A stretch of DNA of 64,000 nt, from positions 164,456-228,455 of the forward strand of contig NZ_CAIWNQ010000005.1 of NCBI RefSeq assembly GCF_903914075.1, in the 5' to 3' direction. Source of the DNA: Ruegeria sp. THAF57 (lineage in GTDB: Bacteria > Pseudomonadota > Alphaproteobacteria > Rhodobacterales > Rhodobacteraceae). Below, one piece after another: positions 34,783 to 43,748 of the stretch (positions within the stretch are counted from its first letter, which is position 1; the number at the start of each line of letters is the position of its first letter). The position numbers and the translations under genes are program-made. Under the pieces are notes generated by a model. The model saw nothing but the letters and a program-made list of their open reading frames with translations, searched no databases and was not told the DNA's origin.

Positions 34783-34815
34783 GGGCCGTCGCGACAGTTC
34801 GCGGCGGCCCTTTTC
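34783..34815 (+). terminator. Intra-operon terminator/attenuator after the binding-protein gene
   Basis: GGGCCGTCGCGA (34783-34794) pairs with TCGCGGCGGCCC (34799-34810) with one G-T wobble around CAGT, followed by TTTTCTT. It lies 15 nt after the binding-protein stop and 38 nt before the ATPase start. A partial terminator here would make the binding protein in excess over the membrane parts. Confidence 0.8.
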
Positions 34816-34852
34816 TTATATGCCGGGGCAAAGCCCTGCACATGAGGGGCAA

Positions 34853-35890
34853 ATGGACGAACCTGTCGTAAAACTAGAAAATGTCTGGAAAATCTTCGGC
34901 GCACGGGCAGAAGAGGCCATGGCTGCCGTGCGCAGCGAAGGCATTGGAAAACCTGAAGTTCTGGAGCGTTTTAACTGCGTCGTCGGCGTGCAGGGCGCGA
35001 CCTTCGAAGTCCCGCGCGGCGAGATTTTCTGTATCATGGGCCTGTCGGGGTCTGGCAAGTCGACACTGGTGCGTCACGTCAATCGCCTGATTGAGCCGAC
35101 TGCGGGTAAGATCGAAATTCTGGGGCGGGATGTCTCAAAGATCTCTGAGTCTGAATTGCGCCGCATCCGGGCGCAGCAAATCGGGATGGTCTTTCAACAC
35201 ATGGCGCTGATGCCGCACCGTTCGGTGCGCGACAACGTGGCGTATCCCCTCGAAATCCGAAAAGTGCCGAAATCCAAGCGATGGGCGGTGTCCGACCACG
35301 CACTCAGCCTCGTCAATCTGACCGGTTACGAAGATCGCTTGCCCAAAGAGCTTTCGGGTGGGATGCAGCAGCGCGTCGGTATCGCCCGCGCATTGGCCTC
35401 GGACCCGGAAATTCTGCTGATGGACGAGCCGTTCTCGGCGCTTGACCCATTGATCCGGTTGCAGTTGCAGGATCAGTTCAAGGCGCTGGTGGCGCAGCTC
35501 AAGAAGACGACCTTGTTCATCACGCACGACTTGGACGAGGCGATCCGGATCGGACATCGCATTGCGATCATGAAAGACGGTGTGATCGTTCAGATCGGCA
35601 CACCCGAAGATATCGTCATGAACCCCGCTGACGATTACGTGCGTGAATTTGTGCAGGGCATCTCGAAACTCAAACTCGTCAAAGCGCACTCGATCATGGA
35701 GCCGATGGGCAGCTACACCGGGTCCCTCGAGGGTGCGCCGCGCGCGGATGAGGGCGCAGATCTGGACCAGTTGATCGACCTAGCGGTGAATACCGAGATG
35801 CCGGTGGTCATAACGGATGCAGGGAGTGACGTGGGGATCGTGACCAAACCGCGCCTGCTGCGTGGTATTCAGGGGGGCAAAAATGACTGA
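34853..35890 (+). CDS. Glycine betaine-type ABC transporter, ATP-binding protein (ProV/OpuAA)
   Basis: A 345-aa ATPase with Walker A (GLSGSGKST), Q-loop (VFQHMALMPHR), signature LSGGMQQR, Walker B (ILLMDEP) and H-loop (ITHDLDEA). The long insert before Walker A (KIFGARAEEAMAAVRSEG) is typical of ProV-type proteins. The C-terminal tail of about 80 residues is a shortened version of the CBS-pair osmosensor, so regulation by ionic strength may be reduced, which fits a catabolic rather than osmoprotective importer. GAGGGG precedes the ATG. Its stop lies 8 nt inside the permease gene. Confidence 0.93.
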   Translation: MDEPVVKLENVWKIFGARAEEAMAAVRSEGIGKPEVLERFNCVVGVQGATFEVPRGEIFCIMGLSGSGKSTLVRHVNRLIEPTAGKIEILGRDVSKISESELRRIRAQQIGMVFQHMALMPHRSVRDNVAYPLEIRKVPKSKRWAVSDHALSLVNLTGYEDRLPKELSGGMQQRVGIARALASDPEILLMDEPFSALDPLIRLQLQDQFKALVAQLKKTTLFITHDLDEAIRIGHRIAIMKDGVIVQIGTPEDIVMNPADDYVREFVQGISKLKLVKAHSIMEPMGSYTGSLEGAPRADEGADLDQLIDLAVNTEMPVVITDAGSDVGIVTKPRLLRGIQGGKND

Positions 35891-37472
35891 CGCAACCAAC
35901 GAGCTGAAAGTTACAGCCGCCTCTGACATCGAAGTCGACCGCGAGGCGCTGGACCATTCGATCAAGGAGTTTGCCGGACCGAATGGCGACTATTACGTCA
36001 ACGCGTTTCACAAGATCCATGATGCGACCAGCCCCGTTCCCAATACCTTCAACCTGTGGGCTGCGGTGCTGGGGCCATTCTGGTCGGCGTCGCGCGCGAT
36101 CTGGGGGATGTTCTGGACCTTCCTGATCCTTGAGATCATCGCATGGGTTCAGATTGGCCGGGGTGCCTGGGGCAATCCTGGTGCCGACTTTGCGGAAAGG
36201 GCCGCGCGCCAACAGGAACGGGCGGCCGAGTTGATGGCACGTGCGGCGGATGCCACGGAAAAGGCCGATATCGACCGCTTTACCAAGTTGGCCGAAAACA
36301 TCCAAAAAGCAGCGGACACCAGCCTAGAAAGGGCTGCTGCCGCGCAATCCGAAGCGGCAGGGATTCTGATCACGGGTCTGTTGATGTTGCTGGTTTTCAA
36401 ACTGGTGCAGGGGTTCTACGCAGATAGGGTCTACGAAAAGCAATATTCGAAATGGCGGATTGATCCGGACAGCACGGAAAGCGGACAGTCCAGAAGGAAC
36501 ACCGTGCTGGGCGCGGTTCTCATCGCCGCAATTGGGCCGTTGATCGTGTACAAGTTCACGGTCAACGCGTCGCTGCCCTTGCTGGATGCGTTCCCGGAAC
36601 AGGAGGTTTCCGCGATCTTTCTTGGCGAAGGCAACGGAACGCTGTTTTCTGCCCTCGCCAGTTGGATGGAAGCCAAGATTGATGCGGCCGCAGCGGCAGG
36701 TGGTGATGTTTTCGACGGCATTGTGGCTGGCGTTCGCTCGGTTCTGGATGCGCTGACGATTGCGTTGATCGGGTCGCCTTGGCCCGTCGTCATGCTGGTT
36801 ATTTGTGTCACCGCATGGCGTGCGGCAGGCCCCCGTGTTGCGATCTTCACCGCCGCGTCGCTGGCCTATATCGCGCTTCTTGGGTACTGGGACGTCGCGA
36901 TGGAGACAGTGGCGCTTGTCGGCGCTGCCGTGATCTTGTGCGTGATCTTCGGTATCCCGCTGGGCATCTGGTTCGGGAAGTCGCAGCGCGCCTACCGTGC
37001 GGCGGAACCGGTGCTGGACCTGATGCAAACGCTGCCTGCTTTCGTCTATCTGATCCCGATCATCGCCTTCTTTGGCACCGGCAATCCGCCTGGCATTCTG
37101 GCCACGATTATCTTTGGCATGCCTCCGGTGATCCGCCTGACGGCTTTGGGGATGCGCGGCGTGCCGGAAAGCATCAAAGAGGCTGCGGTCGCCTTTGGGG
37201 CCTCGAAATGGCAGTTGCTGAAGGATGTCGAGATTCCGCTGGCGCTGCCCTCGATTATGACCGGGGTGAACCAGACGATCCTTATGTGCCTGTCGATGGT
37301 TGTGATCATCTCGCTGATCGGCGGTGGTGGTTTGGGCAAGGAAATCCTTGAGGCGTTGCAATATGCGGCCAAAGGTCCGGGCCTGCTGGGCGGCTTCGCC
37401 ATCCTGTTCTGCGCCATGGTCATCGACCGGATCGTGCAGGGGGCCTTCCGGCGAGAAGACGAGAAAATCTGA
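35883..37472 (+). CDS. Glycine betaine-type ABC transporter permease with N-terminal extension (ProW/OpuAB)
   Basis: A 529-aa permease. The canonical transport domain occupies about residues 290-520 and contains the EAA loop (EAAVAFGASKWQLLKDVEIP). In front of it is an extension of roughly 280 residues: a membrane segment at about 55-78, an Ala/Glu/Arg-rich predicted coiled coil (about 85-150; ERAARQQERAAELMARAADA), then two or three further hydrophobic segments. Such an extension is longer than in enteric ProW and may dimerise or sense. The start ATG overlaps the ATPase gene. A terminator follows the stop. Confidence 0.9.
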   Translation: MTDATNELKVTAASDIEVDREALDHSIKEFAGPNGDYYVNAFHKIHDATSPVPNTFNLWAAVLGPFWSASRAIWGMFWTFLILEIIAWVQIGRGAWGNPGADFAERAARQQERAAELMARAADATEKADIDRFTKLAENIQKAADTSLERAAAAQSEAAGILITGLLMLLVFKLVQGFYADRVYEKQYSKWRIDPDSTESGQSRRNTVLGAVLIAAIGPLIVYKFTVNASLPLLDAFPEQEVSAIFLGEGNGTLFSALASWMEAKIDAAAAAGGDVFDGIVAGVRSVLDALTIALIGSPWPVVMLVICVTAWRAAGPRVAIFTAASLAYIALLGYWDVAMETVALVGAAVILCVIFGIPLGIWFGKSQRAYRAAEPVLDLMQTLPAFVYLIPIIAFFGTGNPPGILATIIFGMPPVIRLTALGMRGVPESIKEAAVAFGASKWQLLKDVEIPLALPSIMTGVNQTILMCLSMVVIISLIGGGGLGKEILEALQYAAKGPGLLGGFAILFCAMVIDRIVQGAFRREDEKI

Positions 37473-37479
37473 ACATATG

Positions 37480-37505
37480 CGCCCCCGCCAGCCGGGGGCG
37501 TTTTT
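37480..37505 (+). terminator. Rho-independent terminator after the ABC transporter operon
   Basis: CGCCCCCG and CGGGGGCG form an 8-bp GC stem around CCAGC and are followed directly by TTTTT. It begins 8 nt after the permease stop. The ureohydrolase start is only 17 nt beyond the T-run, so that gene is expressed either by readthrough or from a promoter inside the permease gene. Confidence 0.85.
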
Positions 37506-37521
37506 CTTGAAGGGAATGCAG

Positions 37522-38496
37522 ATGACCGACCGCTATGAACAGTCGATGATGGATAACCTGTATTGGTGGGGCGTGCCGACCCTGTTCCGCTGTCCCAATA
37601 CCGGCCCCGAGGGGCAGGACATCGCCCTTGTCGGCGTGCCCCATTCCACCGGCAACGGCACGACCGAGCGGGATCAGCACCTTGGCCCTCGCGCGCTGCG
37701 CCATGTCTCGGCCGTGCAGCGACGGGTGCATTCGGTGTTCGAAATCGACCCTTGGGCCAGCGCCAAGATTGCCGATGTAGGCGACGTGCCCTTTCCGCGC
37801 GCTAATGACAACGAGGACTGTATCGAACGCATAACGGGTTTTTACAAGGACATCGACGCAGCGGGGGCGCGGCCTGTATCGGTTGGCGGTGATCACTCGA
37901 TCACCGGCGGTATCGTGCAGGCGCTGGGGCGTGGTCAAATAGCCGGGGGCGAGCCGATCAGCTTTCTGCATCTGGATGCGCATACGGATGTGTTCACCAA
38001 GGTCGATCACTTTCTGGGCGCCAAGAAGTCCGCCGCCCATTGGGGCGCCTATCTGGCCGATCAGGGGCAAGTTGATCCAACGCGATCCATGCAAATCGGT
38101 CTACGGGGTCATCCGCGCAGTCTGGACTGGCTGCAACCGTCCTATGACTATGGCTACAACATCGTCACCATGCGTGAATTCCGCCAGCGCGGGCTGGAGG
38201 ACGTGGTGACGCAGACGCGTGAAGTGTTGGGCGATCGCCCGGTCTATATCACCTTCGATCTGGATTGCCTCGACCCCTCTGTCGCGCCTGCGGTGTCTAA
38301 TCTGGAGCCCGGCGAGAAGGGATTCGACATTGACGAGGCCGTGGGGATTTTGCGGGCCGCGCGCAGGCTGAACATCGTGGGCGGAGACGTGGTTTGCATG
38401 ATGCCCACCAAGGACAGCCCGAACAACATCACCGCCCTGACCGCAGCGGCGGTGATGTTCGAGATGATCTCGATGATCGCCGAAAACGTCAGTTAG
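37522..38496 (+). CDS. Agmatinase/ureohydrolase family protein 1
   Basis: A 324-aa ureohydrolase (arginase-agmatinase family) that should release urea from a guanidino compound using a binuclear Mn or Ni centre. The metal ligands are visible in GGDHSI, HLDAHTD and TFDLDCLDPS. The insert LVGVPHSTGNGTTERDQ, with acidic/Thr residues near the substrate loop, differs from typical agmatinases, so guanidinobutyrate, guanidinopropionate or other guanidines are alternatives. AGGGA lies 6 nt before the ATG at 37522; an ATG at 37516 is too close to it. It follows the betaine transporter and converges on a second, clearly different ureohydrolase. Confidence 0.87.
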   Translation: MTDRYEQSMMDNLYWWGVPTLFRCPNTGPEGQDIALVGVPHSTGNGTTERDQHLGPRALRHVSAVQRRVHSVFEIDPWASAKIADVGDVPFPRANDNEDCIERITGFYKDIDAAGARPVSVGGDHSITGGIVQALGRGQIAGGEPISFLHLDAHTDVFTKVDHFLGAKKSAAHWGAYLADQGQVDPTRSMQIGLRGHPRSLDWLQPSYDYGYNIVTMREFRQRGLEDVVTQTREVLGDRPVYITFDLDCLDPSVAPAVSNLEPGEKGFDIDEAVGILRAARRLNIVGGDVVCMMPTKDSPNNITALTAAAVMFEMISMIAENVS

Positions 38497-39461
38497 CGCC
38501 GCGCCTTTACGGCCTGCGCCAGAACACAGAGCAGTTCGAACATCAGCGAAATTCCCAGCCACGCGGTGCCGCCCGAGGCGTCGAAGGGGGGTGAGACCTC
38601 GACCAAATCGGCCCCCACAAGGTTCACTCCAGCCATCTGGCGGATCACCTGCTGGGCCTGAAAACTGTTCGGGCCACCGATCTCGGGGGTGCCGGTGCCG
38701 GGGGCAAAGGTTGGGTCCACGAAGTCGATATCATAGGTGCAATAGGTCGGCGCGTCGCCGACAATGCCGCGCACCTCGGCCATGACATCGTTGATGCCCC
38801 GCTCGAACAACTCCTCAATACGGATGATGCGGATGCCCTGCGCCTCGCCCCATTCGATATCCTCGGTGTTATAGGCGGTGCCGCGAATGCCTACCTGAAC
38901 AAAGCGTTTGGGATCGACCAAGCCTTCCTCGACCGCGCGGCGGAACGGGGTGCCGTGGGTGAATTTGTGCCCACCGAAATAGCTGTCGAACAGGTCGGTA
39001 TGGCTGTCGAACTGAATCAGCCCCAGCGGGCCGGATTTGGCCAGCGCGCGCAGGACGGGCAGGGTGGTCAGGTGATCCCCTCCGGCGGTCAGGGGGGTGA
39101 TGCCACGCGCGGTCAGGTCGGTGTAGAAGGTGGTCACGCGCTCCAGCGTATCCTCGATATCCACCGGGTTCGGGGCCACGTCGCCCAGATCGGCGCAGTT
39201 CATCATCGCAAAGGGCGTAACCCCGGTCACCGGGTTCATCGCGCGGATCATGGTCGAGTAATCCCGCAACTGGCGCGGCCCGTGGCGCGCGCCGGGGCGG
39301 TTTGTGGTGCCTCCGTCCCATGGAATGCCGACAAGCCCGATATCAACCTCAGCGATCCGCGCGTGATCCAGCGCCATGCCGGGCAGGCGCATGAAGGTCG
39401 GTACGCCCGCAAAACGCGCCAGTTCCATGGCCGAGACGGGCTGAAAGAAGGGATCGGTCAT
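38493..39461 (-). CDS. Agmatinase/ureohydrolase family protein 2
   Basis: A 322-aa ureohydrolase with metal-ligand motifs GGDHLT, QFDSHTDLFD and TYDIDFVDPTFAPGTGTPE, the latter close to agmatinase and guanidinobutyrase. The N-terminal segment DIGLVGIPWDGGTTNRPGARHGPR is the common agmatinase signature. It should hydrolyse agmatine or a related guanidino acid to urea plus an amine. Its stop overlaps that of ureohydrolase 1 (convergent). It lies 60 nt downstream of the second MttB homologue on the same strand and is probably cotranscribed with it, which is an unusual pairing. Confidence 0.9.
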   Translation of the reverse strand: MTDPFFQPVSAMELARFAGVPTFMRLPGMALDHARIAEVDIGLVGIPWDGGTTNRPGARHGPRQLRDYSTMIRAMNPVTGVTPFAMMNCADLGDVAPNPVDIEDTLERVTTFYTDLTARGITPLTAGGDHLTTLPVLRALAKSGPLGLIQFDSHTDLFDSYFGGHKFTHGTPFRRAVEEGLVDPKRFVQVGIRGTAYNTEDIEWGEAQGIRIIRIEELFERGINDVMAEVRGIVGDAPTYCTYDIDFVDPTFAPGTGTPEIGGPNSFQAQQVIRQMAGVNLVGADLVEVSPPFDASGGTAWLGISLMFELLCVLAQAVKARR

Positions 39462-39521
39462 CAGGGCCTCATTTGTCGCAAGTCCCGCCGACCCTAGCCG
39501 CCGGGTGTCAGTTGGGGAAGA

Positions 39522-41039
39522 TCAATCAAGGATACGGAACCGGGCGCGGATTTCCGCATCTTGTTCAGGTGTCAAATACTGGGGGCGGTGCGTGGCCAAG
39601 ATCTCCTTCGCGCGGGCGCGGGCGGTGGCCCATGCGTCAGTTGCGCCTTCATCCGCCCAAGTGCGCGGCTCGGTTCGGTCGGCGAGTTCGGGGTAGTAAT
39701 AATCGCGCTCCATCGCGTCATAGGTATGAGTGCTGCCCAGAAAATGCCCGTCACCCAGAACTGATTGGCAGATTGCCTCGAACCCAAGGTTTTCCTCGGT
39801 CACTTCGATCCCGCGCAGGGCGCGGTAGGTGTGGGCGTGCATTTCGTTGTCCAGCACGAAGCCCTCGAAACTGGCCCCCAGCAGCGATGCGGTCATGCCC
39901 GAGCTTTCGTAGATCAGGTTCCCACCCGCCAGCGCCGCCGCCAACGAGGTGATGCCTTTCTCCGCCCCGTATTGCGCGTCAATCGCCTTGGCATCGGTCA
40001 TCGAGGCCGCAACACCCGACGGCAGCCCCAGCCAGTTGCTGACCTGGGCCGAGGCCGCGTTCAGGATCGCCGTCTCGCCACTGCCGCCTGCAAAAGACCC
40101 GGTGCGCAGGTCCACGATGAAAGGCCAGTTGGAAAACACCATCGGAAAGCCCGGTTTGATCGTGTTGACCATCACAAGGCTGGCCAGCGTCTCGGCCAGC
40201 GATTGGGCCAGAAACCCGGCCAGCGTGGCCGGGGCCGTCGCACCGGCTTGTGCCGCAGTGATGCAGGACATGGGGATGTTATGGGCAATGCATTCATAGA
40301 CCACATCCACCGCATCTTCGCCATAGCGCAAGGGCGAGATGACCGGGCTGATATGCGCCTTCAGGAACGGGCGCACGGCGAACGCGCCGGGGCCGCCAGC
40401 AACGATATCCAGCATCTCGACGATGGGCGCGACATGTTCGGCCAGCGTAAAGGACGTGGCAATTGGTTTGGTGGTGTTGCGGATAAGCGCATAAACGGTG
40501 TTGACGTCCAGATCGAAATTGTCGGGCACGTCGGTTGCCACGCAGCACCGGGTGAACCAACTGACATTGGCCAACGTGTCCTGCAACCGGGTGAAGTCAT
40601 GCAAGTCGGTCAAGGTTGAGGGTCGATAAAGGCCCGTGTCGAGATCCAGCGTCTGGACCGCTGCGCCCCCAGTGCCAAAGAACACGCGGTCGCCGCCAAC
40701 CTCGATTGATCGCGCAGGATCGCGACCGTGAAAAGTGAATTGTTTGGGCGCGGATTGAATGGCCTGTTCGACCATGGCGCGCGGGAATAGCAATCGGTCG
40801 TCAGGTCCGGGTTGCGCACCAGCAGCGCGCAGGTCGCGGGCCAGCCGATCCGGCACCTCTCCCATCCCGAGGGTTTCCAGCAGGCGCAGGGCGGTATCGT
40901 AAATCTGCGTGATCTCAAGGTCGGTCAGCGGCTTAAAGGCGCCACCGATCTGACCGGGCGGGCAGGGATCAATCACAGGGGCCGCCGCGCGCTGCGCGTG
41001 CCGGGCGCGTCTGCCGCTTCGTTTGCTGCCCGTGCTCAT
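39522..41039 (-). CDS. MttB superfamily (trimethylamine methyltransferase-like) protein 2, non-pyrrolysine
   Basis: A 505-aa MttB-superfamily protein, clearly diverged from the one at 3.9 kb. Family features are LTDLEITQIYDTALRLLETLG near the N-terminus, a mid-barrel GAEKGITSLAAALAGGNLIYESSG segment, and the C-terminal GDGHFLGSTHTYDAMERDYYYP. No in-frame amber codon is present. The N-terminus is Arg-rich and probably flexible. AAGGA precedes the chosen ATG; an upstream in-frame start lies in the divergent promoter. It is divergent from the FAD/GcvT demethylase and followed by an agmatinase. Methyl transfer from a methylated amine, betaine or guanidino compound is inferred. Confidence 0.83.
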   Translation of the reverse strand: MSTGSKRSGRRARHAQRAAAPVIDPCPPGQIGGAFKPLTDLEITQIYDTALRLLETLGMGEVPDRLARDLRAAGAQPGPDDRLLFPRAMVEQAIQSAPKQFTFHGRDPARSIEVGGDRVFFGTGGAAVQTLDLDTGLYRPSTLTDLHDFTRLQDTLANVSWFTRCCVATDVPDNFDLDVNTVYALIRNTTKPIATSFTLAEHVAPIVEMLDIVAGGPGAFAVRPFLKAHISPVISPLRYGEDAVDVVYECIAHNIPMSCITAAQAGATAPATLAGFLAQSLAETLASLVMVNTIKPGFPMVFSNWPFIVDLRTGSFAGGSGETAILNAASAQVSNWLGLPSGVAASMTDAKAIDAQYGAEKGITSLAAALAGGNLIYESSGMTASLLGASFEGFVLDNEMHAHTYRALRGIEVTEENLGFEAICQSVLGDGHFLGSTHTYDAMERDYYYPELADRTEPRTWADEGATDAWATARARAKEILATHRPQYLTPEQDAEIRARFRILD

Positions 41040-41222
41040 CCGGTTCCTTTCTTGCCCTGTTCCCTGAACCCTAAGCGCGGGTTCACGCCCTTGGCAAAGG
41101 CCAAGTGCAATTTGCAGAATCCGCAATCGCGGTTTCGATTTTTCAATACAAGCACTGGGCGGCTTGTCGCGGGCGCGCATAGTTCCGCAAGACTTGTGGG
41201 CAGCAAAGCAGGAGCCACGTTC

Positions 41223-43658
41223 ATGAAATCACGCACCAAAGTCGTTGTCATCGGAGGCGGGATTGCGGGCTGTTCTACCCTTTATCATCTGACGCAGGAG
41301 GGGTGGAGCGATGTGGTTCTGGTCGAGCGGAACGAGCTGACCTCGGGCACCACGTGGCATTCGGCGGCGCAGGTGACGAACTTTGGGATGAACCAGACGA
41401 TGGTCGGGCTGAAATCGCACTCGATCGGGCTGTATAAGGAACTGGCCGAAGACCCGGATTATCCGATCAATTATCACCATGGCGACGGCGGCATCCGGCT
41501 GGCCAATACAGAAGCGCAGATGCAGGGTTATCGCCATTTCGCATCCATGGCGCGCGGAATGGATGTGCAGTTTGAGGTGATAGATGCCGAGGAATGCGCG
41601 CGCCGTCACCCTCTGATCTCGACCGAGAACCTGATCGGCGGGCTGTGGGATCCGATGGATGGCGATATCGACCCTGCGCAGCTGTGTCAGGCGCTGGCCC
41701 GGCGGGCGCGCAAGGCAGGGGCCGAGGTCTATCGCAATACGCCGGTTGTCGGGCTGAAACAACATGCCGATGATACATGGACGGTGCAAACCGAACAGGG
41801 CGATATCGACTGCGATATCGTCGTCAACGCGGGTGGCTATCGCGTGAACGAGGTGGGCGCGATGATGGGGGTGCATCACCCCGTCGCCTCGATGGAGCAT
41901 CAGTATTTCCTGACCGAAGAGATCCCGGCCATTCGCGACGCGGGCCACAGGATGCCTCTGCTGCGCTGCCCGATCAGCGACTATTATTGTCGGCAGGAAA
42001 AGAACGGGTTGTTGCTGGGGTTCTACGAACAGGATTGCAAGACATGGGGCATGGACGGGATCGACCCGAATTTCGTCAACGCGCTGTGTCCTGACGATCT
42101 GGACCGCGTAACGGGTGTGCTGGAGGGCGCTTTTGCCCGTATGCCCGCACTGATGGAGGCGGGGGTGCATACGGTGGTCAATGGCCCGATCACCTATACG
42201 ATCGACGGCGCGCCTTTGGTCGGGCCGATCCCGGGCAAGCGCAATGCATTCTGCATCATCGGCCTGCGCGCCGGTTTGGGCGAGGGTGGCGGCCATGGCT
42301 GGCTGCTGGCGCAACAGATCGTGCACGGCGAGGCGTGTTACGACACGTGGTGCCTTGATCCCCGCCGGTTCACGGGGCATGCGAATGTCGAACTGACGGC
42401 GTTGAAGGCCATCGAGGACTACCAGAACGAATTCCGCTTTCACTTTCCGCATGAACACCGCCCCGCCGGGCGACCTGCCAAGACGACCCCTCTGACCCCG
42501 GTTTTGGCGGCTGAGGGGGCCGAATTCACCGTGGTCAACGGGTGGGAAAGGGTGGATTACATTAAGCCCGCGCCAGATTTCGCGCACACCCACAGTTTCG
42601 ATTTTGACGAAACCTTCGATCTGGTGGCCGCCGAGGTCGCCAATGTTCAGACCAATGTGGGGCTGGCCGAGGTGAACGGTTTCAATCGGATCGAGATAAC
42701 GGGTGCAGATCGTCACGCATTTCTGGATCGGATGTTCTGTGGGTCTGTGATAAAGCGCGACGGGCGTGTGGGGTTGGGTTACCTGCTGAACCACAACGGT
42801 ATGATCAAGGCCGAAGCGACACTGGCCAATTTGCCCGCCAGCGACCGGGGCCCTGAACGCACTTGGTACGGCTCAGCTGCGGCCAGTGAGTTTCACGACA
42901 TGGACTGGCTGACCAGCCATTTGCGGGCTGACGAAGACGTCCACCTGCGCAGCCTGACACACGATCAGACCATCCTGATCCTTGCCGGCCCCAGGGCGCG
43001 GGATGTCCTGTCCGCCTGCGCGCGCGGCGACTGGTCGGCACAGGCGTTCCCGTGGCTCAGCGTTCGCGAGTGTTTTGTCGGGATCGCCCCCGCCACCGTT
43101 ATGGGTGTCAGTTTCTCGGGTGAACTGGCCTATGAAATCCACGTGCCCAACGCGTCGCTCTATGCTGCATACTTGGCTTTACGTCAGGCTGGTGAACCCT
43201 TGGGCATGAAGTTATTTGGCGCACGCGCCGTCGACTCGATGCGCATGGAGAAAAGCTTCCTGCATTGGAAATCCGACTTAATTACAGAGTTTGATCCTTT
43301 TGAAACCGGCTTGGATCGGTTCGTGAAACTCGACAAAGGTGACTTTATCGGGCGCACGGCATTGAAGGCGCGGCAGTCGGACGGACTTCGCAAAAAGTTG
43401 GTTGTCTTGCAGGTGCACACATCGCAAGGCCCCGCGCATCCCGGAGGGTCGCTCATGCGGGGGGATAGGGTTGTTGGCACCGTCACGTCCGGCGAATGGG
43501 GGCATCGAACCGGCCTTAATCTGGCGCATGGATTTGTTGAGTCGGACTTGGCCGAAATCGGCAGCGAAATGGTGTTGGATCGTTGTGGCGAGCATGTGGC
43601 GGTCACCGTTGTTCCGACCTCGCCCTACGACCCCAATCTTGAACGGGTTCGGTCTTAG
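41223..43658 (+). CDS. Dimethylglycine/sarcosine dehydrogenase-like FAD-GcvT fusion protein
   Basis: An 811-aa protein that should oxidatively remove N-methyl groups and pass the C1 unit to tetrahydrofolate. The N-terminal DAO domain (about 1-370) has GGGIAGCSTLYHL for FAD binding and TSGTTWHSA, where the His is the family's covalent FAD attachment position. A linker domain follows (about 370-430). The C-terminal half (about 430-805) is a GcvT-like tetrahydrofolate-binding fold (LRADEDVHLRSLTHDQ, GELAYEIHVPN, DRFVKLDKGDFIGR). AGGAG precedes the ATG. It is divergent from MttB 2 across 183 nt. Dimethylglycine, sarcosine or another N-methyl amine are candidate substrates. Confidence 0.88.
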   Translation: MKSRTKVVVIGGGIAGCSTLYHLTQEGWSDVVLVERNELTSGTTWHSAAQVTNFGMNQTMVGLKSHSIGLYKELAEDPDYPINYHHGDGGIRLANTEAQMQGYRHFASMARGMDVQFEVIDAEECARRHPLISTENLIGGLWDPMDGDIDPAQLCQALARRARKAGAEVYRNTPVVGLKQHADDTWTVQTEQGDIDCDIVVNAGGYRVNEVGAMMGVHHPVASMEHQYFLTEEIPAIRDAGHRMPLLRCPISDYYCRQEKNGLLLGFYEQDCKTWGMDGIDPNFVNALCPDDLDRVTGVLEGAFARMPALMEAGVHTVVNGPITYTIDGAPLVGPIPGKRNAFCIIGLRAGLGEGGGHGWLLAQQIVHGEACYDTWCLDPRRFTGHANVELTALKAIEDYQNEFRFHFPHEHRPAGRPAKTTPLTPVLAAEGAEFTVVNGWERVDYIKPAPDFAHTHSFDFDETFDLVAAEVANVQTNVGLAEVNGFNRIEITGADRHAFLDRMFCGSVIKRDGRVGLGYLLNHNGMIKAEATLANLPASDRGPERTWYGSAAASEFHDMDWLTSHLRADEDVHLRSLTHDQTILILAGPRARDVLSACARGDWSAQAFPWLSVRECFVGIAPATVMGVSFSGELAYEIHVPNASLYAAYLALRQAGEPLGMKLFGARAVDSMRMEKSFLHWKSDLITEFDPFETGLDRFVKLDKGDFIGRTALKARQSDGLRKKLVVLQVHTSQGPAHPGGSLMRGDRVVGTVTSGEWGHRTGLNLAHGFVESDLAEIGSEMVLDRCGEHVAVTVVPTSPYDPNLERVRS

Positions 43659-43748
43659 GTTAGGGTCGTATAAACAACATCACCATTGCCGAACGGGCAT
43701 TTCTCTGCTTGGCTTGTTTCGAGGTAATCGAAACAATGGACGGTTGCT

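Noticed and set aside
36324..37361. 345-codon minus-strand frame opposite the betaine permease
   Set aside because: Highly charged low-complexity translation (Arg/Asp/His/Gln) typical of the complement of a membrane protein gene.
41040..41222. Glycine riboswitch upstream of the GcvT-containing demethylase
   Set aside because: The 183-nt divergent gap shows no tandem glycine aptamer pattern; it is better explained as a divergent promoter.
41229..42794. 521-codon minus-strand open frame opposite the FAD-GcvT demethylase
   Set aside because: Composition is that of an antisense shadow and no motif is visible; the plus-strand protein is a clear flavoprotein.
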